DNA of 64,000 bases from Clostridiales bacterium (GCA_018335855.1 JAGXRM010000010.1:124001-188000); one strand, 5' to 3'; shown: positions 26,140-34,740, counted from the stretch's first letter. A program made the numbers and translations. Notes: generated by a model not told the origin, from the sequence alone.

Positions 26140-27362
26140 ACTGATGCCTCCTCGTTCTTTAAGAAGAAATCAATGAGCCTGTACCCTTTGTCCACATACA
26201 GCCCGGTACCGGCGGCACAACGCTCATCATACGTGTAGTCAGGGTTGTCCCGTTCATTGCTGCTGTCGTAGATTAGGAAAGGTACAGGGTCGCTGGTGTG
26301 AGTTCGCAACGACAGTGGGGTAGCATGGTCCGGGAGGAACATAAGTTTATATGCCTCACCCGTTGCGTCAAGACGCTCCCGCAAAACACCAACAACTTCG
26401 CGGTCAATCAGCTCAATGGCTTTTACTTTATTATTGATCTCACCACGGTGGCCGCATTCATCAGGGGCTTCCAGATGAATATAGACGAAATCCAGGCCCT
26501 TTTGTAGCGCAGCCAATGCCGCCTCCGCTTTTCCCCTGAAGTTTGAGTGGATAGTACCGGTGGCACCGGGCACATCAATAGACTCAAGGCCGGCGCAGAT
26601 GCCAATTCCTTTGATTAAGTCAACAGCAGAGATTACAGCGCCTTTCAGGCCGTACTTTTCCGTGAAACCGGAGAGCAGCGGCTTCTTTCCTTCTCCCCAG
26701 ATCCAAATAGAGTTAGCAGGCCTAAGACCCTTTTGCCTTCTTTGCCGGTTAACAGGGTGACCGGCCAGAAATTCCACACTTTTTTTCATCATGGCAGCCA
26801 CAGTTTCGCTGCTCTTACCTGCGGGCAAAAAATCTGCAATCTTTTTGCCCAGTATGTCATGGGGAGGGGTAAGCCGCCAGTCATAGGGGCCATTTTCCCA
26901 CACCATCAGATGTCTGTAACTGACGCCGGGGTAAAATTTAATCTGCGGTGTACCAAAAGTACGGTCTACCTCAGCGATGAGCTCTTTGGCTTCCGCTGAG
27001 GAAATTTCATCGGCGCCATGATCAAGCATAACTCTCTCTTCGTATGTACTCTCATCGGAAAGAGTCACCAGATTACACCGGAAGGTAATATCCGTCTTTG
27101 CCATGGGAATGCCCATGCTGGCAGCTTCAAAAGGTGAGCGGCCACTGTAATAAACACAGGGGTCGTAGCCCATAACTGATAAATTTGCCGTGTCACTTCC
27201 CGGACTCATTCCTTCTGGAACTGTCTTCACCATACCCAGAGTTCCTCTCCTGGCCAGGCTGTCGACAAATGGCAGATCAGCAGACTGCAAAGGCGTGCGG
27301 TTTTTAAGCTCCGGCACAGCATAGTCCGCCATTCCGTCTCCTAATACAACGATATACTTCAC
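26136..27362 (-). CDS. Phosphoglycerate mutase-like protein, probable homoserine kinase
   Basis: The 408-residue protein belongs to the alkaline-phosphatase superfamily branch of archaeal-type cofactor-independent phosphoglycerate mutases. Metal and nucleophile motifs are clear: GDGMAD at the start, SPGSDTANLSVMGYDP with the likely Ser, and LPDHATP near the C-terminus. A subgroup of this family has been proposed to be a non-homologous homoserine kinase because it is found with threonine synthase. Here it overlaps thrC by four bases, and no classical GHMP thrB is nearby. It starts with GTG after AAAGGGGAG. True phosphoglycerate mutase activity remains possible. Confidence 0.82.
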   Translation of the reverse strand: MKYIVVLGDGMADYAVPELKNRTPLQSADLPFVDSLARRGTLGMVKTVPEGMSPGSDTANLSVMGYDPCVYYSGRSPFEAASMGIPMAKTDITFRCNLVTLSDESTYEERVMLDHGADEISSAEAKELIAEVDRTFGTPQIKFYPGVSYRHLMVWENGPYDWRLTPPHDILGKKIADFLPAGKSSETVAAMMKKSVEFLAGHPVNRQRRQKGLRPANSIWIWGEGKKPLLSGFTEKYGLKGAVISAVDLIKGIGICAGLESIDVPGATGTIHSNFRGKAEAALAALQKGLDFVYIHLEAPDECGHRGEINNKVKAIELIDREVVGVLRERLDATGEAYKLMFLPDHATPLSLRTHTSDPVPFLIYDSSNERDNPDYTYDERCAAGTGLYVDKGYRLIDFFLKNEEASV

Positions 27363-27537
27363 CCTGTTCTCCCCTTTGGAAATAGAAAAATTCGTTATGC
27401 TTAAACTTATACCATAGATTCCGGCTCCTGACTACCTTTCAGCTAAAAAAACCAGGTAAACCATGAATACGTTAAGGAAAAGAAGTACGAGAAGGCGTAC
27501 TCTTTTCAGTACTCTTGATAAAAATTTACAAGGCAAG

Positions 27538-27562
27538 AAAAAAGCTTCGCGTACGCGAAGCT
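27538..27562 (-). terminator. Terminator after the coiled-coil membrane protein gene
   Basis: The perfect 20-base palindrome AGCTTCGCGTACGCGAAGCT overlaps the stop codon of the upstream gene and is followed on the minus strand by six T residues. It is a compact and strong intrinsic terminator. Confidence 0.85.
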
Positions 27563-28124
27563 AGTTCAGCCAAAACCCTTCATCGTCTAATAAACCCGAA
27601 CCATATAAGCCGGGGAATTCGTCTAATCTGCTGCTTACAAGCTGACCGCCTTTAAAAAAGAGATACAGACCCGTCGGATCCTGTTCAAAAGGTGAAAACA
27701 CCCATACTTCCCTGTTAAACTGCGGGTTTACAGCAATACTCCGGATTAATACCGGCGGTTCACCCAGGAGTTCCCGTACTCTTGCCACAGACTCTCCGGT
27801 CAGTGTGGTCGTCTCCGGCGTTGGGAAGTAAGCTTCCCACCCCGGTTTTGGCTGGCGGTTAATTACCGGAGCAGGCGCCTGTCCCTGATTCCGGAGTTGT
27901 TCCACTTCTTCCTCCAGTTGTGCAACCTGGGATTCCAACTCCCCGTTTTCAGTGGCAAGCGTTTCTTTTTCGTTTTCCAAAGCTTCTACCCGGGCCTGCA
28001 AATTAGCAATCTGTACATTCTTCTGGGTCGGTCTCGTCAGAAGATATGTAATACCGGACGCCAGCAGTGCTGTTATTGCTGCTGTAATCACAACAGGCGT
28101 CACCCAACTGTGTTTCCTGTCCAA
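27561..28124 (-). CDS. Membrane-anchored coiled-coil protein of unknown function
   Basis: The 187-residue product is not recognised. Residues 9-29 form one membrane helix (WVTPVVITAAITALLASGITYLL). A heptad-patterned coiled coil follows (about 38-80, rich in Leu, Glu and Asn), then a Pro-rich hinge and a C-terminal domain of about 95 residues with VWVFSPFEQDPTGLYLFFKGG. The coil and domain would lie outside the cell. The gene is alone, with its own terminator, between the threonine genes and cspA. Confidence 0.7.
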   Translation of the reverse strand: MDRKHSWVTPVVITAAITALLASGITYLLTRPTQKNVQIANLQARVEALENEKETLATENGELESQVAQLEEEVEQLRNQGQAPAPVINRQPKPGWEAYFPTPETTTLTGESVARVRELLGEPPVLIRSIAVNPQFNREVWVFSPFEQDPTGLYLFFKGGQLVSSRLDEFPGLYGSGLLDDEGFWLN

Positions 28125-28200
28125 TCATTTCACCTCACAAAGTATTCCTTTCCTTACTAGCGTTTCTATTTTGCTAAAAAGTATGAGTGATTAACCCCAT

Positions 28201-28237
28201 AAAAAAAGGCATTTCCGGTATTAACCGGAAATGCCTT
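28201..28237 (-). terminator. Terminator of the cold shock gene
   Basis: On the minus strand the stem GGCATTTCCGGT pairs perfectly with ACCGGAAATGCC across a 4-base loop and is followed by seven T residues. It starts 15 bases past the csp stop codon. Confidence 0.92.
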
Positions 28238-28251
28238 CAGTTTAATTTGAT

Positions 28252-28449
28252 TTATATGCGAGTAACGTTGGCCGCTTGGGGACCACGGTTGCCTTCAACA
28301 ACATCAAATTCAACTTCTTGACCTTCTTCTAAGGTCTTAAAGCCTTCACTCTGGATAGCGGAGAAATGTACGAATACATCTTCACCATCATTTTTCTCGA
28401 TGAAACCGAAACCTTTTTCTGCATTAAACCATTTTACTTTTCCTTGCAT
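28252..28449 (-). CDS. cspA: Cold shock protein, CspA family
   Basis: The 65-residue protein is a single cold shock domain: [18 protein letters not shown] carries RNP1 (KGFGFI), and DVFVHFSAI carries RNP2. It binds single-stranded RNA and DNA as a chaperone. TTTTTAGGAGGCAAC precedes the ATG. A clear sigma-A promoter lies about 115 bases upstream, so the transcript has the long untranslated leader typical of cold shock genes. It is monocistronic with its own strong terminator. Confidence 0.96.
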   Translation of the reverse strand: MQGKVKWFNAEKGFGFIEKNDGEDVFVHFSAIQSEGFKTLEEGQEVEFDVVEGNRGPQAANVTRI

Positions 28450-28566
28450 TTTGTTGCCTCCTAAAAATAATTTGAATCAAAAAGAGGAATAACGTCAAAA
28501 CCTTTCATCGTTGCCATTCAATGTCTTAGTCGTTCGATCGTTCTCTTCTTTTTAACACTAGTAGTA

Positions 28567-28595
28567 ATATTACCATATTTTTAAAAGAAATACAA
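28567..28595 (-). promoter_or_regulatory. Sigma-A promoter of the cold shock gene
   Basis: On the minus strand TTGTAT (28595-28590) and TAATAT (28572-28567) are 17 bases apart. Transcription would begin about 110-115 bases before the csp start codon and give a long leader. The surrounding DNA is very A/T-rich. Confidence 0.7.
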
Positions 28596-28653
28596 CTAAA
28601 TAATAAATATTTAAATATTTTACTAACTATTGATACTTTAGTTAAAAATAGCT

Positions 28654-29304
28654 TTATTTCATAGGCAGAATATAAAAGTAAATCATCAGGTAATGTAATG
28701 TTGTTCCCAAGAGTACAAAAATATGAAATATCTCATGGAATCCAAAACGTTTGGGCGAAAAATTTAGCCTCTTTGTTGCATAAACAATTCCCCCAAGAGT
28801 ATATGCTATGCCTCCTGCAAAAATCAGGATGATTGCCCCAGCAGGCAATATACTGACAAGCTTTGTCAGGGGGATTACGGCCATCCAACCCAAGCCGATA
28901 TAAATTGCGGTGGAGATATAACGGGGAATCCGTACAATAAATATTTTCAGCAAAATGCCCAGGACGGAAATAGACCATACGGCACTAAGCATCGAGATTT
29001 TCCACCAACCATCCAACCCGTAATAAAGAATAGGCGTGTACGTTCCGGCAATTAACAGAAAGATAGCTATATGATCCAGTTTTCTTAACAACTGCTCCTT
29101 CTTTGTTGTGGTTCGAATCCAATGATACATGGAACTGGCACCGTACAGGGCAAGAATGCTTACACCATAAATCCCCATGGTAATAAGCTTCGATGATTCA
29201 CCCGTTGATTTTATCAATAGCAGAATGAATCCCGCTATACCAACTAAGAACCCGATGAAATGGGACCATGTGTTAAAAGGTTCTTTCATTTTAAGGCATT
29301 TCAT
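28654..29304 (-). CDS. Hemolysin III / YqfA family membrane protein
   Basis: The protein has seven predicted membrane helices and the family markers SHFIGFLVGIAG near the N-terminus, ASSMYHW, and HEIFHIFVLLGTTLHY near the C-terminus. The conserved Ser and His residues mark the PAQR-like metal site. Members are called hemolysin III, but most have no proven toxic role and may act on lipids. I use the ATG at 29302-29304 (216 residues) because a strong promoter lies at 29351-29379, which makes the longer open frame up to 29379 unlikely. The ribosome site is weak, and ATG codons nearby are alternatives. Confidence 0.82.
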   Translation of the reverse strand: MKCLKMKEPFNTWSHFIGFLVGIAGFILLLIKSTGESSKLITMGIYGVSILALYGASSMYHWIRTTTKKEQLLRKLDHIAIFLLIAGTYTPILYYGLDGWWKISMLSAVWSISVLGILLKIFIVRIPRYISTAIYIGLGWMAVIPLTKLVSILPAGAIILIFAGGIAYTLGGIVYATKRLNFSPKRFGFHEIFHIFVLLGTTLHYLMIYFYILPMK

Positions 29305-29350
29305 TGTACGTGCACGTCCCGTCTCCAATTTATCTTCGAGCATCAATAAA

Positions 29351-29379
29351 ATTATATCATCACTGCACGATGCTTGCAA
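29351..29379 (-). promoter_or_regulatory. Sigma-A promoter of the hemolysin III family gene
   Basis: On the minus strand TTGCAA and a perfect TATAAT are separated by 17 bases. The start point would fall near 29343, inside the longer open frame, which is why I chose a downstream start codon for the gene. It is back to back with the threonine dehydratase promoter. Confidence 0.75.
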
Positions 29380-29383
29380 ATAA

Positions 29384-29412
29384 TTTACATCTTTATACAG
29401 GAAAACTATAAA
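29384..29412 (+). promoter_or_regulatory. Sigma-A promoter of threonine dehydratase
   Basis: TTTACA (29384-29389) and TATAAA (29407-29412) are 17 bases apart, about 68 bases before the GTG start. The two divergent -35 elements are only four bases apart, so the two genes share a compact control region. Confidence 0.65.
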
Positions 29413-29479
29413 TTTTGAGGAATATTCACACTAAGAAAAAAATTGATATTATCCTGGTTACCTGGAAAGAGGTATTGTT

Positions 29480-30685
29480 GTGTTTATTACCTTGAATCAA
29501 TTTAAAGAAGCAAATAAGCGTTTAGAAGGTATTATTAACGAAACTAAGTTAATATACAGTACCGCTTTTAGTTGCGAGTCGGGAAATGAAATTTATATAA
29601 AACCGGAAAATTTGCAAATTACCGGAGCCTTTAAAATTCGTGGCGCCTACAATAAAATTTCTAAACTATCGCTTCAGGAAAAACAAAAGGGCCTTGTCGC
29701 TTCGTCTGCAGGTAATCACGCTCAGGGAATAGCCTACGCTGCACAAAAGCTGGGAGTAAAAGCGACAATTGTTATGCCCAAAACAGCCCCCCTTATTAAA
29801 GTGGAAGCAACCAGAGGCCACGGCGCCAAAGTTGTTTTATCCGGGGACTGCTATGATGAAGCCTATTCTGAGGCAAAAAGACTGGAGAAAAAACACGACT
29901 ACATCTTTGTCCATCCGTTTAATGACTTGGATGTAATTGAAGGACAAGGCACAATTGCCCTGGAAGTTCTCAGCGAATTGCAAAATGCAGACAGTATTCT
30001 TGTTCCCATTGGCGGAGGTGGGTTGATTAGCGGGATTGCCATGGCCGCCAAGGCCATGAAACCTGACATTAAAGTTATCGGGGTGGAACCTGAAGGGGCA
30101 CAAGCTATGAAGGTTTCAATCGAGTGTAATAAGCTTACCTTCTTAGACCACGTTAATACTATCGCTGACGGAGTTGCTGTTAAAAATCCCGGGGAACTGA
30201 CTTTTGCAATTATCCGAGATTATGTCGATGAAATTATCACAGTTTCTGATTTTGACATCATGGAGTCTTTTCTGCTTCTTTTGGATAAGCACAAATTAGT
30301 TGGCGAAAGTGCAGGAGTCTTATCTCTGGCAGGCCTAAAAAAGATCACTCAAAAAAACAAAAAAATAGTTTGTATTATCAGCGGCGGTAACATCGATGTG
30401 TTAACCATTTCTGCTATGATTAACAGGGGTCTCCTGTCCCGAGGACGAATTTTTGGCTTTTCTGTAAATTTGCCAGACAGACCCGGTCAGCTTAAAATAA
30501 TTACTGGCCTTTTAGCAAAGTTGAATGCTAATATCATTAAACTCGATCATAACCAGTTTAAGGCATTTCACCGATTTATGGAAGTTCAGCTAGAAGTAAC
30601 CGTAGAAACTAACGGTCACAGTCATATAAAAAAAATTATAGAAGAATTTAAAAAGGCAGGCTATGACATTACTAAGGTTTATTAA
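29480..30685 (+). CDS. ilvA: Threonine dehydratase with C-terminal ACT domain
   Basis: The 401-residue protein deaminates threonine to 2-oxobutyrate, the first step to isoleucine or the entry to catabolism. PLP motifs are visible: GAFKIRGAYNKI with the lysine, SAGNHAQGIAYAA, and PIGGGGLISGIA. The last 75 residues form one ACT domain (FSVNLPDRPGQLKIITGLLAKLNANI), matching the medium-length form often placed between IlvA and TdcB. It starts with GTG, with AAAGAGG in front. It has its own promoter and no operon partners. Whether it is biosynthetic or catabolic cannot be decided here. Confidence 0.93.
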   Translation: MFITLNQFKEANKRLEGIINETKLIYSTAFSCESGNEIYIKPENLQITGAFKIRGAYNKISKLSLQEKQKGLVASSAGNHAQGIAYAAQKLGVKATIVMPKTAPLIKVEATRGHGAKVVLSGDCYDEAYSEAKRLEKKHDYIFVHPFNDLDVIEGQGTIALEVLSELQNADSILVPIGGGGLISGIAMAAKAMKPDIKVIGVEPEGAQAMKVSIECNKLTFLDHVNTIADGVAVKNPGELTFAIIRDYVDEIITVSDFDIMESFLLLLDKHKLVGESAGVLSLAGLKKITQKNKKIVCIISGGNIDVLTISAMINRGLLSRGRIFGFSVNLPDRPGQLKIITGLLAKLNANIIKLDHNQFKAFHRFMEVQLEVTVETNGHSHIKKIIEEFKKAGYDITKVY

Positions 30686-30756
30686 CAATCTACCCCATAG
30701 TTTTGTTGTAGTTAAACTGCGCAATTATTTTGATTATATTGGGGGGGCTACTATCT

Positions 30757-31650
30757 ATGTCGGATAAAATATTAGTTGTAGACGATAATGCTTTTAATTT
30801 AAAATTATTATCGGATATACTGCAAAAAGCAGGATACGTGGCATCTACCACACAAGATGGTTCGCAAGTAATTAAAATCGTAAATGAGAGTCCTCCGGAT
30901 ATTATTCTTTTGGACCTTATTATGCCGAATATTGACGGGTTTGAAATATGTAAACTTTTAAAGGATAATTATCAAACAAAGGATATACCTATCATCATGA
31001 TAACTGGACGGACAGATTCGGAGTCAATAAAAAAAGCACTGGAATTGGGAGTTTTTGATTATATTAAAAAACCCATTGAAGAAATTGAAGTGATAGCCAG
31101 AGTTCAATCAACTCTTCGTTTTAAAGAACAGCTGGAACAGCTAAAAGAAATGAGCCTTAAGGATGGATTAACAGGGTTATACAACCATTACTTTTTAATA
31201 GAATTATTTGAAAAGGAACTAACCCGACATGAGCGTACAGGCCAGGGAATGGGATTTATTATGGTCGACATTGATTTCTTTAAAAAAGTTAATGATACTT
31301 ATGGTCATCAGACGGGAGATTTTGTACTAAAGAAATTATCGAATTTACTTACGAAATCGGTCCGCCAGGGAGATGTTGTGGGAAGATATGGCGGAGAAGA
31401 ATTTGGGATCGTTTTTGCAAACTCATCCAAAGAGGACGCAATCAGGGCTTGCGAAAGAATCAGAAAAAGGGTCGAAAACTACGTATTCAATGTATCTGAA
31501 ACAGACATCCGGATTACTGTAAGCCTGGGAGTCTGTTATAAAGAACCGAATACAACAATGACCTGTCAGGAAATGATTCAATATGCCGATAAAGCTCTTT
31601 ACACTGCCAAGCGAAACGGCCGCAATCAATTTGTAGTGGCTGATATTTAA
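30757..31650 (+). CDS. Response regulator diguanylate cyclase (REC-GGDEF)
   Basis: From the ATG at 30757 (after a run of seven G) the protein has 297 residues. Residues 1-120 are a receiver domain with DD near the start, phospho-acceptor Asp in IILLDLIMP, and the Thr/Lys positions (ITGRTDS, YIKKP). Residues 135-297 are a GGDEF domain with the active site written GGEEF (RYGGEEFGIVF), GLTGLYNHYF and DIDFFKKVND. It should make cyclic di-GMP when phosphorylated, like PleD. No RxxD inhibitory site is visible just before the GGEEF. No histidine kinase gene is adjacent. Confidence 0.93.
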   Translation: MSDKILVVDDNAFNLKLLSDILQKAGYVASTTQDGSQVIKIVNESPPDIILLDLIMPNIDGFEICKLLKDNYQTKDIPIIMITGRTDSESIKKALELGVFDYIKKPIEEIEVIARVQSTLRFKEQLEQLKEMSLKDGLTGLYNHYFLIELFEKELTRHERTGQGMGFIMVDIDFFKKVNDTYGHQTGDFVLKKLSNLLTKSVRQGDVVGRYGGEEFGIVFANSSKEDAIRACERIRKRVENYVFNVSETDIRITVSLGVCYKEPNTTMTCQEMIQYADKALYTAKRNGRNQFVVADI

Positions 31651-31690
31651 GATCTCACTTCATCTAACCCAACATAAAAAGAATTCCTAT

Positions 31691-31724
31691 CAGCCTTAGT
31701 TCTGTATTAGAAGAACTAAGGCTG
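31691..31724 (+). terminator. Hairpin after the diguanylate cyclase gene
   Basis: The 13-bp stem CAGCCTTAGTTCT and its complement enclose an 8-base loop, 40 bases past the stop codon. The downstream sequence (TATCTGTTAGG) lacks a clean T run, so it is a weak terminator or an mRNA-stabilising hairpin. Confidence 0.5.
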
Positions 31725-31795
31725 TATCTGTTAGGACGTTTTAATTAATATAAATTTATAGCCTGCAAGGGAAAATAAGGGAAACCTTCCGTTCG

Positions 31796-32275
31796 TCACT
31801 TATGGTAGGGTTCACCACGGATTATTTTAAAGGCGCGGTAGAGTTGTTCGAGGAGCATGAGGCGAAAAAGTTGGTGGGGGAATGTAAGGGATGAAAATGA
31901 TACGTGCAGGTCTGCTTTCTGCAAAAGACGCGGCGACAGCCCCAGGCTGCCGCCGATAAGGAACGTAATATGGCTTTTGCCGGCGGTACCCAAATCCTCA
32001 ATGTATGATGCCAGTTCCGGGGAAGAGAGGGATTTGCCCTTGATGGCCAAAGCAATCAGGTGAGTTCCTGGCTTAATCAGAGCTTCCAGTCGGTCCGCTT
32101 CTTTTTCAAGCAGCGCGTCTTCGTCTGCCGGGGATGCGTTGTCTGGGGTTTTTTCATCTTTGACTTCCCGGATTATCACTTTGGCATAGGAAGACAGTCT
32201 TTTTTCATACTCTGCTATGCCGGCGGCCAGATACTTTTCTTTAATTTTACCCACAGTGAGTATTTGAATCTGCAT
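31796..32275 (-). CDS. rlmH: 23S rRNA pseudouridine(1915) N3-methyltransferase RlmH
   Basis: The 159-residue SPOUT methyltransferase starts MQIQILTVGKIKEKYLAAGIAEYEKRL, the fixed N-terminus of RlmH. The knotted C-terminal part shows FLIGGSLGLS (AdoMet loop) and LTFPHQLFRLMLLEQLYRAFKI. It methylates pseudouridine 1915 in helix 69 of the ribosome after 70S assembly. It follows the small CxxH/CxxC gene by 12 bases, with GAGGTG in between. It marks the outer edge of the conserved origin-flanking gene order in this window. Confidence 0.96.
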   Translation of the reverse strand: MQIQILTVGKIKEKYLAAGIAEYEKRLSSYAKVIIREVKDEKTPDNASPADEDALLEKEADRLEALIKPGTHLIALAIKGKSLSSPELASYIEDLGTAGKSHITFLIGGSLGLSPRLLQKADLHVSFSSLTFPHQLFRLMLLEQLYRAFKIIRGEPYHK

Positions 32276-32287
32276 TGTACACCTCGT

Positions 32288-32455
32288 TTATACAACTAAG
32301 AAGATTGGCGGACGGGGGCAAAAATCACAGTGGGACGGAGCCGTCCAATCGGTGAAGCTGACTTTATCCAAATGATAAAGATCGGGTGGAGATTCGTAGA
32401 CGTCTACAAACTCTTCGATGGCTTGTTCCAGATGGTCTTCACAGATGACGTACAT
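32288..32455 (-). CDS. Small CxxH/CxxC protein, 55 residues
   Basis: This short gene runs from ATG at 32453-32455 to TAA at 32288-32290. It begins MYVICEDHLEQAIEEFVD and ends CDFCPRPPIFLVV. The CxxH pair near the N-terminus (CEDH) and the CxxC pair near the C-terminus (CDFC) could bind one zinc ion. A family with exactly this length and pattern is found beside rlmH and htrA in many Bacilli and Clostridia; its function is unknown. A strong AGAGGAGG site precedes it, and spacing to both neighbours is short, which supports a real gene in one operon with rlmH. Confidence 0.88.
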   Translation of the reverse strand: MYVICEDHLEQAIEEFVDVYESPPDLYHLDKVSFTDWTAPSHCDFCPRPPIFLVV

Positions 32456-32469
32456 GGGACGCCTCCTCT

Positions 32470-33369
32470 TTAACTGTCCAGGATATTCATGATAAAAGGC
32501 AGAATATCGGTTAAATCGGTCAGTGGGGATACGGTGTGAGCACCCGGACCCAGAAGGAGCAGAGGGACAGGGTTTGTCGTGTGTGTCCCGGACGACAGAT
32601 CTTCCAGATTGCCGTGATCGCTGGTAATGATCAGCATAGTATCGCCAAAATCAAGGTTTGACGTGACGCTGCCAAGGAAACGATCAATGGTGTCAATACA
32701 CTTGGCGGCTTTTTCCCGATCCCGTTTATGGCCGATCATATCGGTAAGAAAATACTCAAAGAGGACAAAATCATAATGGTCTGCTGCCCGAACCAGCGTT
32801 TCGCCGGCGGCCTCCGGGGTAACGAGCGGTACCTGATGGCCCAGTTCGTGTAGCACTTCATTGGTAATATCGGAATATACAGACCGGCCTGCTGCCATAT
32901 CTTCAAACGTATAGAACGGCAGGTCGGCGTAGAGGTTGAGCATAGTAGAAGCGGAAAAACAGACCTTTCCTTCCGAAAGCAAAGTGAAAAACTCCGGACG
33001 GAATCCGTTTAAAAACGTGGGCTTTTTTCCCATGCTTGCTATTTTTTTTAGTATTCCCTCTGCTTTTAATATATTACGTAGCGGTTCGTTGGGAAAGCCA
33101 CGAAGATGCCGGCCTAATGCTTTGGGAGCATTCACGCCTGTAAAGAGCGTAGTTTGGCCTGTGGCGCTCTGGGGGCAACCGGGCATGCCAAGGCTAGCGT
33201 CCAGAGCTTGCAATGCTGCCAGAGTGTCTGGTATCCCCACAGCATCGATAGTCAGGTCTCTGCCACCCAGCAATTTATTCAGGCAAGGGGTATCCGTAGT
33301 TGATAGTGGATTGTTTTTACCCGACGGAGCCAATCCCAAACCGTCGATAAAAAATAGTACGACCCGCAC
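32470..33369 (-). CDS. Alkaline-phosphatase superfamily metalloenzyme (phosphopentomutase/PGM-like)
   Basis: The 299-residue protein has the metal motifs of the superfamily: FFIDGLGLAPSG at the N-terminus, CPQSATGQTTLFTG with the probable catalytic Ser or Thr, TSDHGNLED and HTTNPVPLLLLG near the end. It is smaller than true phosphoglycerate mutases (about 510 residues) and phosphopentomutases (about 390), because the inserted cap domain is short. The substrate is unknown. It starts with GTG behind CGGAGG and lies 14 bases before the CxxH/CxxC gene, so it belongs to the rlmH operon. Confidence 0.8.
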   Translation of the reverse strand: MRVVLFFIDGLGLAPSGKNNPLSTTDTPCLNKLLGGRDLTIDAVGIPDTLAALQALDASLGMPGCPQSATGQTTLFTGVNAPKALGRHLRGFPNEPLRNILKAEGILKKIASMGKKPTFLNGFRPEFFTLLSEGKVCFSASTMLNLYADLPFYTFEDMAAGRSVYSDITNEVLHELGHQVPLVTPEAAGETLVRAADHYDFVLFEYFLTDMIGHKRDREKAAKCIDTIDRFLGSVTSNLDFGDTMLIITSDHGNLEDLSSGTHTTNPVPLLLLGPGAHTVSPLTDLTDILPFIMNILDS

Positions 33370-33414
33370 GTTTTTCCTCCGTTTTTAATATTATCATATC
33401 ATAGTAACCATGGC

Positions 33415-33447
33415 AAAAAAAGGGGCGGCTAAAAGCCGACCCTTTTT
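33415..33447 (-). terminator. Terminator after htrA
   Basis: On the minus strand the arms AAAGGGTCGGCT and AGCCGCCCCTTT pair with one mismatch across a 3-base loop and are followed by a run of T residues. It ends the htrA transcript just upstream of the metalloenzyme gene. Confidence 0.75.
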
Positions 33448-33505
33448 GCGTTTTCGCGTTTTCATATTGTGAAAGAATTTAGTCAAATGGTCAAGCCTGA
33501 CCCCC
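33443..33505 (-). repeat. Family A repeat at the htrA stop codon
   Basis: Directly after the htrA TAA, the minus strand reads GGGGGTCAGGCTTGACC, then TTCTTTCACAATATGAAAAC and GCGAAAACGCAAAAA, and passes into the terminator. The order of blocks is the same as in the element at the thiI stop near position 200. The two therefore share a mobile or duplicated unit lying between stop codon and terminator. Confidence 0.75.
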
Positions 33506-34672
33506 TTAGTTGATGGATTCGGGGAGTTCGGCAAGACGGATATTTACTGTTTGCTCCTGGCGGTCACGGAAAAAGGTGATTTCGATTTCTTCGCCAACGT
33601 CGTGTTCAAAGATAATACGGCGCATATCGCTGAAAGTGGAGATTTTTTTGCCGGCCATGGAGACAATGACGTCACCACGGCGGATGCCGGCACGGTGAGC
33701 AGGGCCGTCGGTGACTACATCCTGAATGAGAACTCCGTACGTGACAGGAAGCTGCAGTTGCTTAGCAAGAGTTTCGTCAACGTCTCCTCCATGGTACACG
33801 CCAATCCAGGGTCTGATAATCCTGCCATGGCGAATCAGATCCAGGGAGATTGTTTTTACGGTATTGGAGGGAATGGCAAAGCCCATTCCCTCCACACCGG
33901 AGATTTTTATTTTAGCGGTATTAATACCAATTACTTCCCCGTTCAGGTTAACCAGGGGGCCGCCGCTGTTTCCGTCATTAATGGCGGCATCCGTCTGGAT
34001 AAAGGTAAAGTTGTGTTCGTTGATGTTAATTGCCCGTTCTTTGGCGCTGATTACACCTACGGTGACCGTCTGAGAAAAAGCGATTCCCAGCGGATTACCG
34101 ATGGCGATGGCAGCCTCACCGACAGCTAGGTCATCGGAGTCACCCAGTTGAGCAGTAGGCAAGCTACTTTTTTCAATTTTTATAACAGCCAGGTCTGTGG
34201 CTGGGTCAGCGCCAACCAGGCGTGCCGGTACTTCATCCCCATTGCTCAACGTTACACTAAGCTCGTGGGCGCCGTCGACAACGTGGTTATTGGTGACAAT
34301 ATATCCGTTTTGGTCAATAATGACTCCTGTGCCGGTGGCACGCTCCGATAAAATAGTACGCCCGTGGAAGAAATCATACGTCATCGCTTTGTTCGTAATT
34401 CCCACTACCGTTGGAAGAACCCGTTCTGCAGCACGGACAATGGCTGTATTCTGATACTCCGGCAAATCGCGCTGTGTATAGGGAACCCGCTCCTGAGATT
34501 CCGGAGGAAAGACGGGATCGGGTAGTGTTTGAGCTATGTCAGGCACAAGGAAGCGGAACATAATAAAGGCAACAAGCAAACCGCCCAGAACGGCACCGAA
34601 CAAAGCTGTCAGTAAAACACCGGCCAGATTCGCTCTTTTAGGCTGGTTAGAGAAGCCGTTAAAAAAGTCCAT
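33506..34672 (-). CDS. htrA: HtrA/DegP-type serine protease
   Basis: From the ATG at 34670-34672 the protein has 388 residues. One membrane helix lies near residues 18-40 (GVLLTALFGAVLGGLLVAFIMF), so the protease faces outside. The trypsin-like domain shows the triad in VTNNHVVDGAH (His), DPATDLAVIKIE (Asp) and DGNSGGPLVN (Ser). A single PDZ domain follows (about 290-375). Such proteases degrade or refold damaged exported proteins. The start is chosen because GGGAGGAAGAG lies in front, and the longer open frame to 34705 has no ribosome site. The gene follows the WalRK set in the usual Firmicute order. Confidence 0.94.
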   Translation of the reverse strand: MDFFNGFSNQPKRANLAGVLLTALFGAVLGGLLVAFIMFRFLVPDIAQTLPDPVFPPESQERVPYTQRDLPEYQNTAIVRAAERVLPTVVGITNKAMTYDFFHGRTILSERATGTGVIIDQNGYIVTNNHVVDGAHELSVTLSNGDEVPARLVGADPATDLAVIKIEKSSLPTAQLGDSDDLAVGEAAIAIGNPLGIAFSQTVTVGVISAKERAININEHNFTFIQTDAAINDGNSGGPLVNLNGEVIGINTAKIKISGVEGMGFAIPSNTVKTISLDLIRHGRIIRPWIGVYHGGDVDETLAKQLQLPVTYGVLIQDVVTDGPAHRAGIRRGDVIVSMAGKKISTFSDMRRIIFEHDVGEEIEITFFRDRQEQTVNIRLAELPESIN

Positions 34673-34740
34673 AATCTCTTCCTCCCGTATAGTGTTATCC
34701 TTCACAAACTGTGGGCTGTGATGATTGTAAACAAACTCTC

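Noticed and set aside
29305-29379. N-terminal extension of the hemolysin III family protein
   Set aside because: A strong sigma-A promoter occupies this stretch, so it should be upstream of or at the transcription start.
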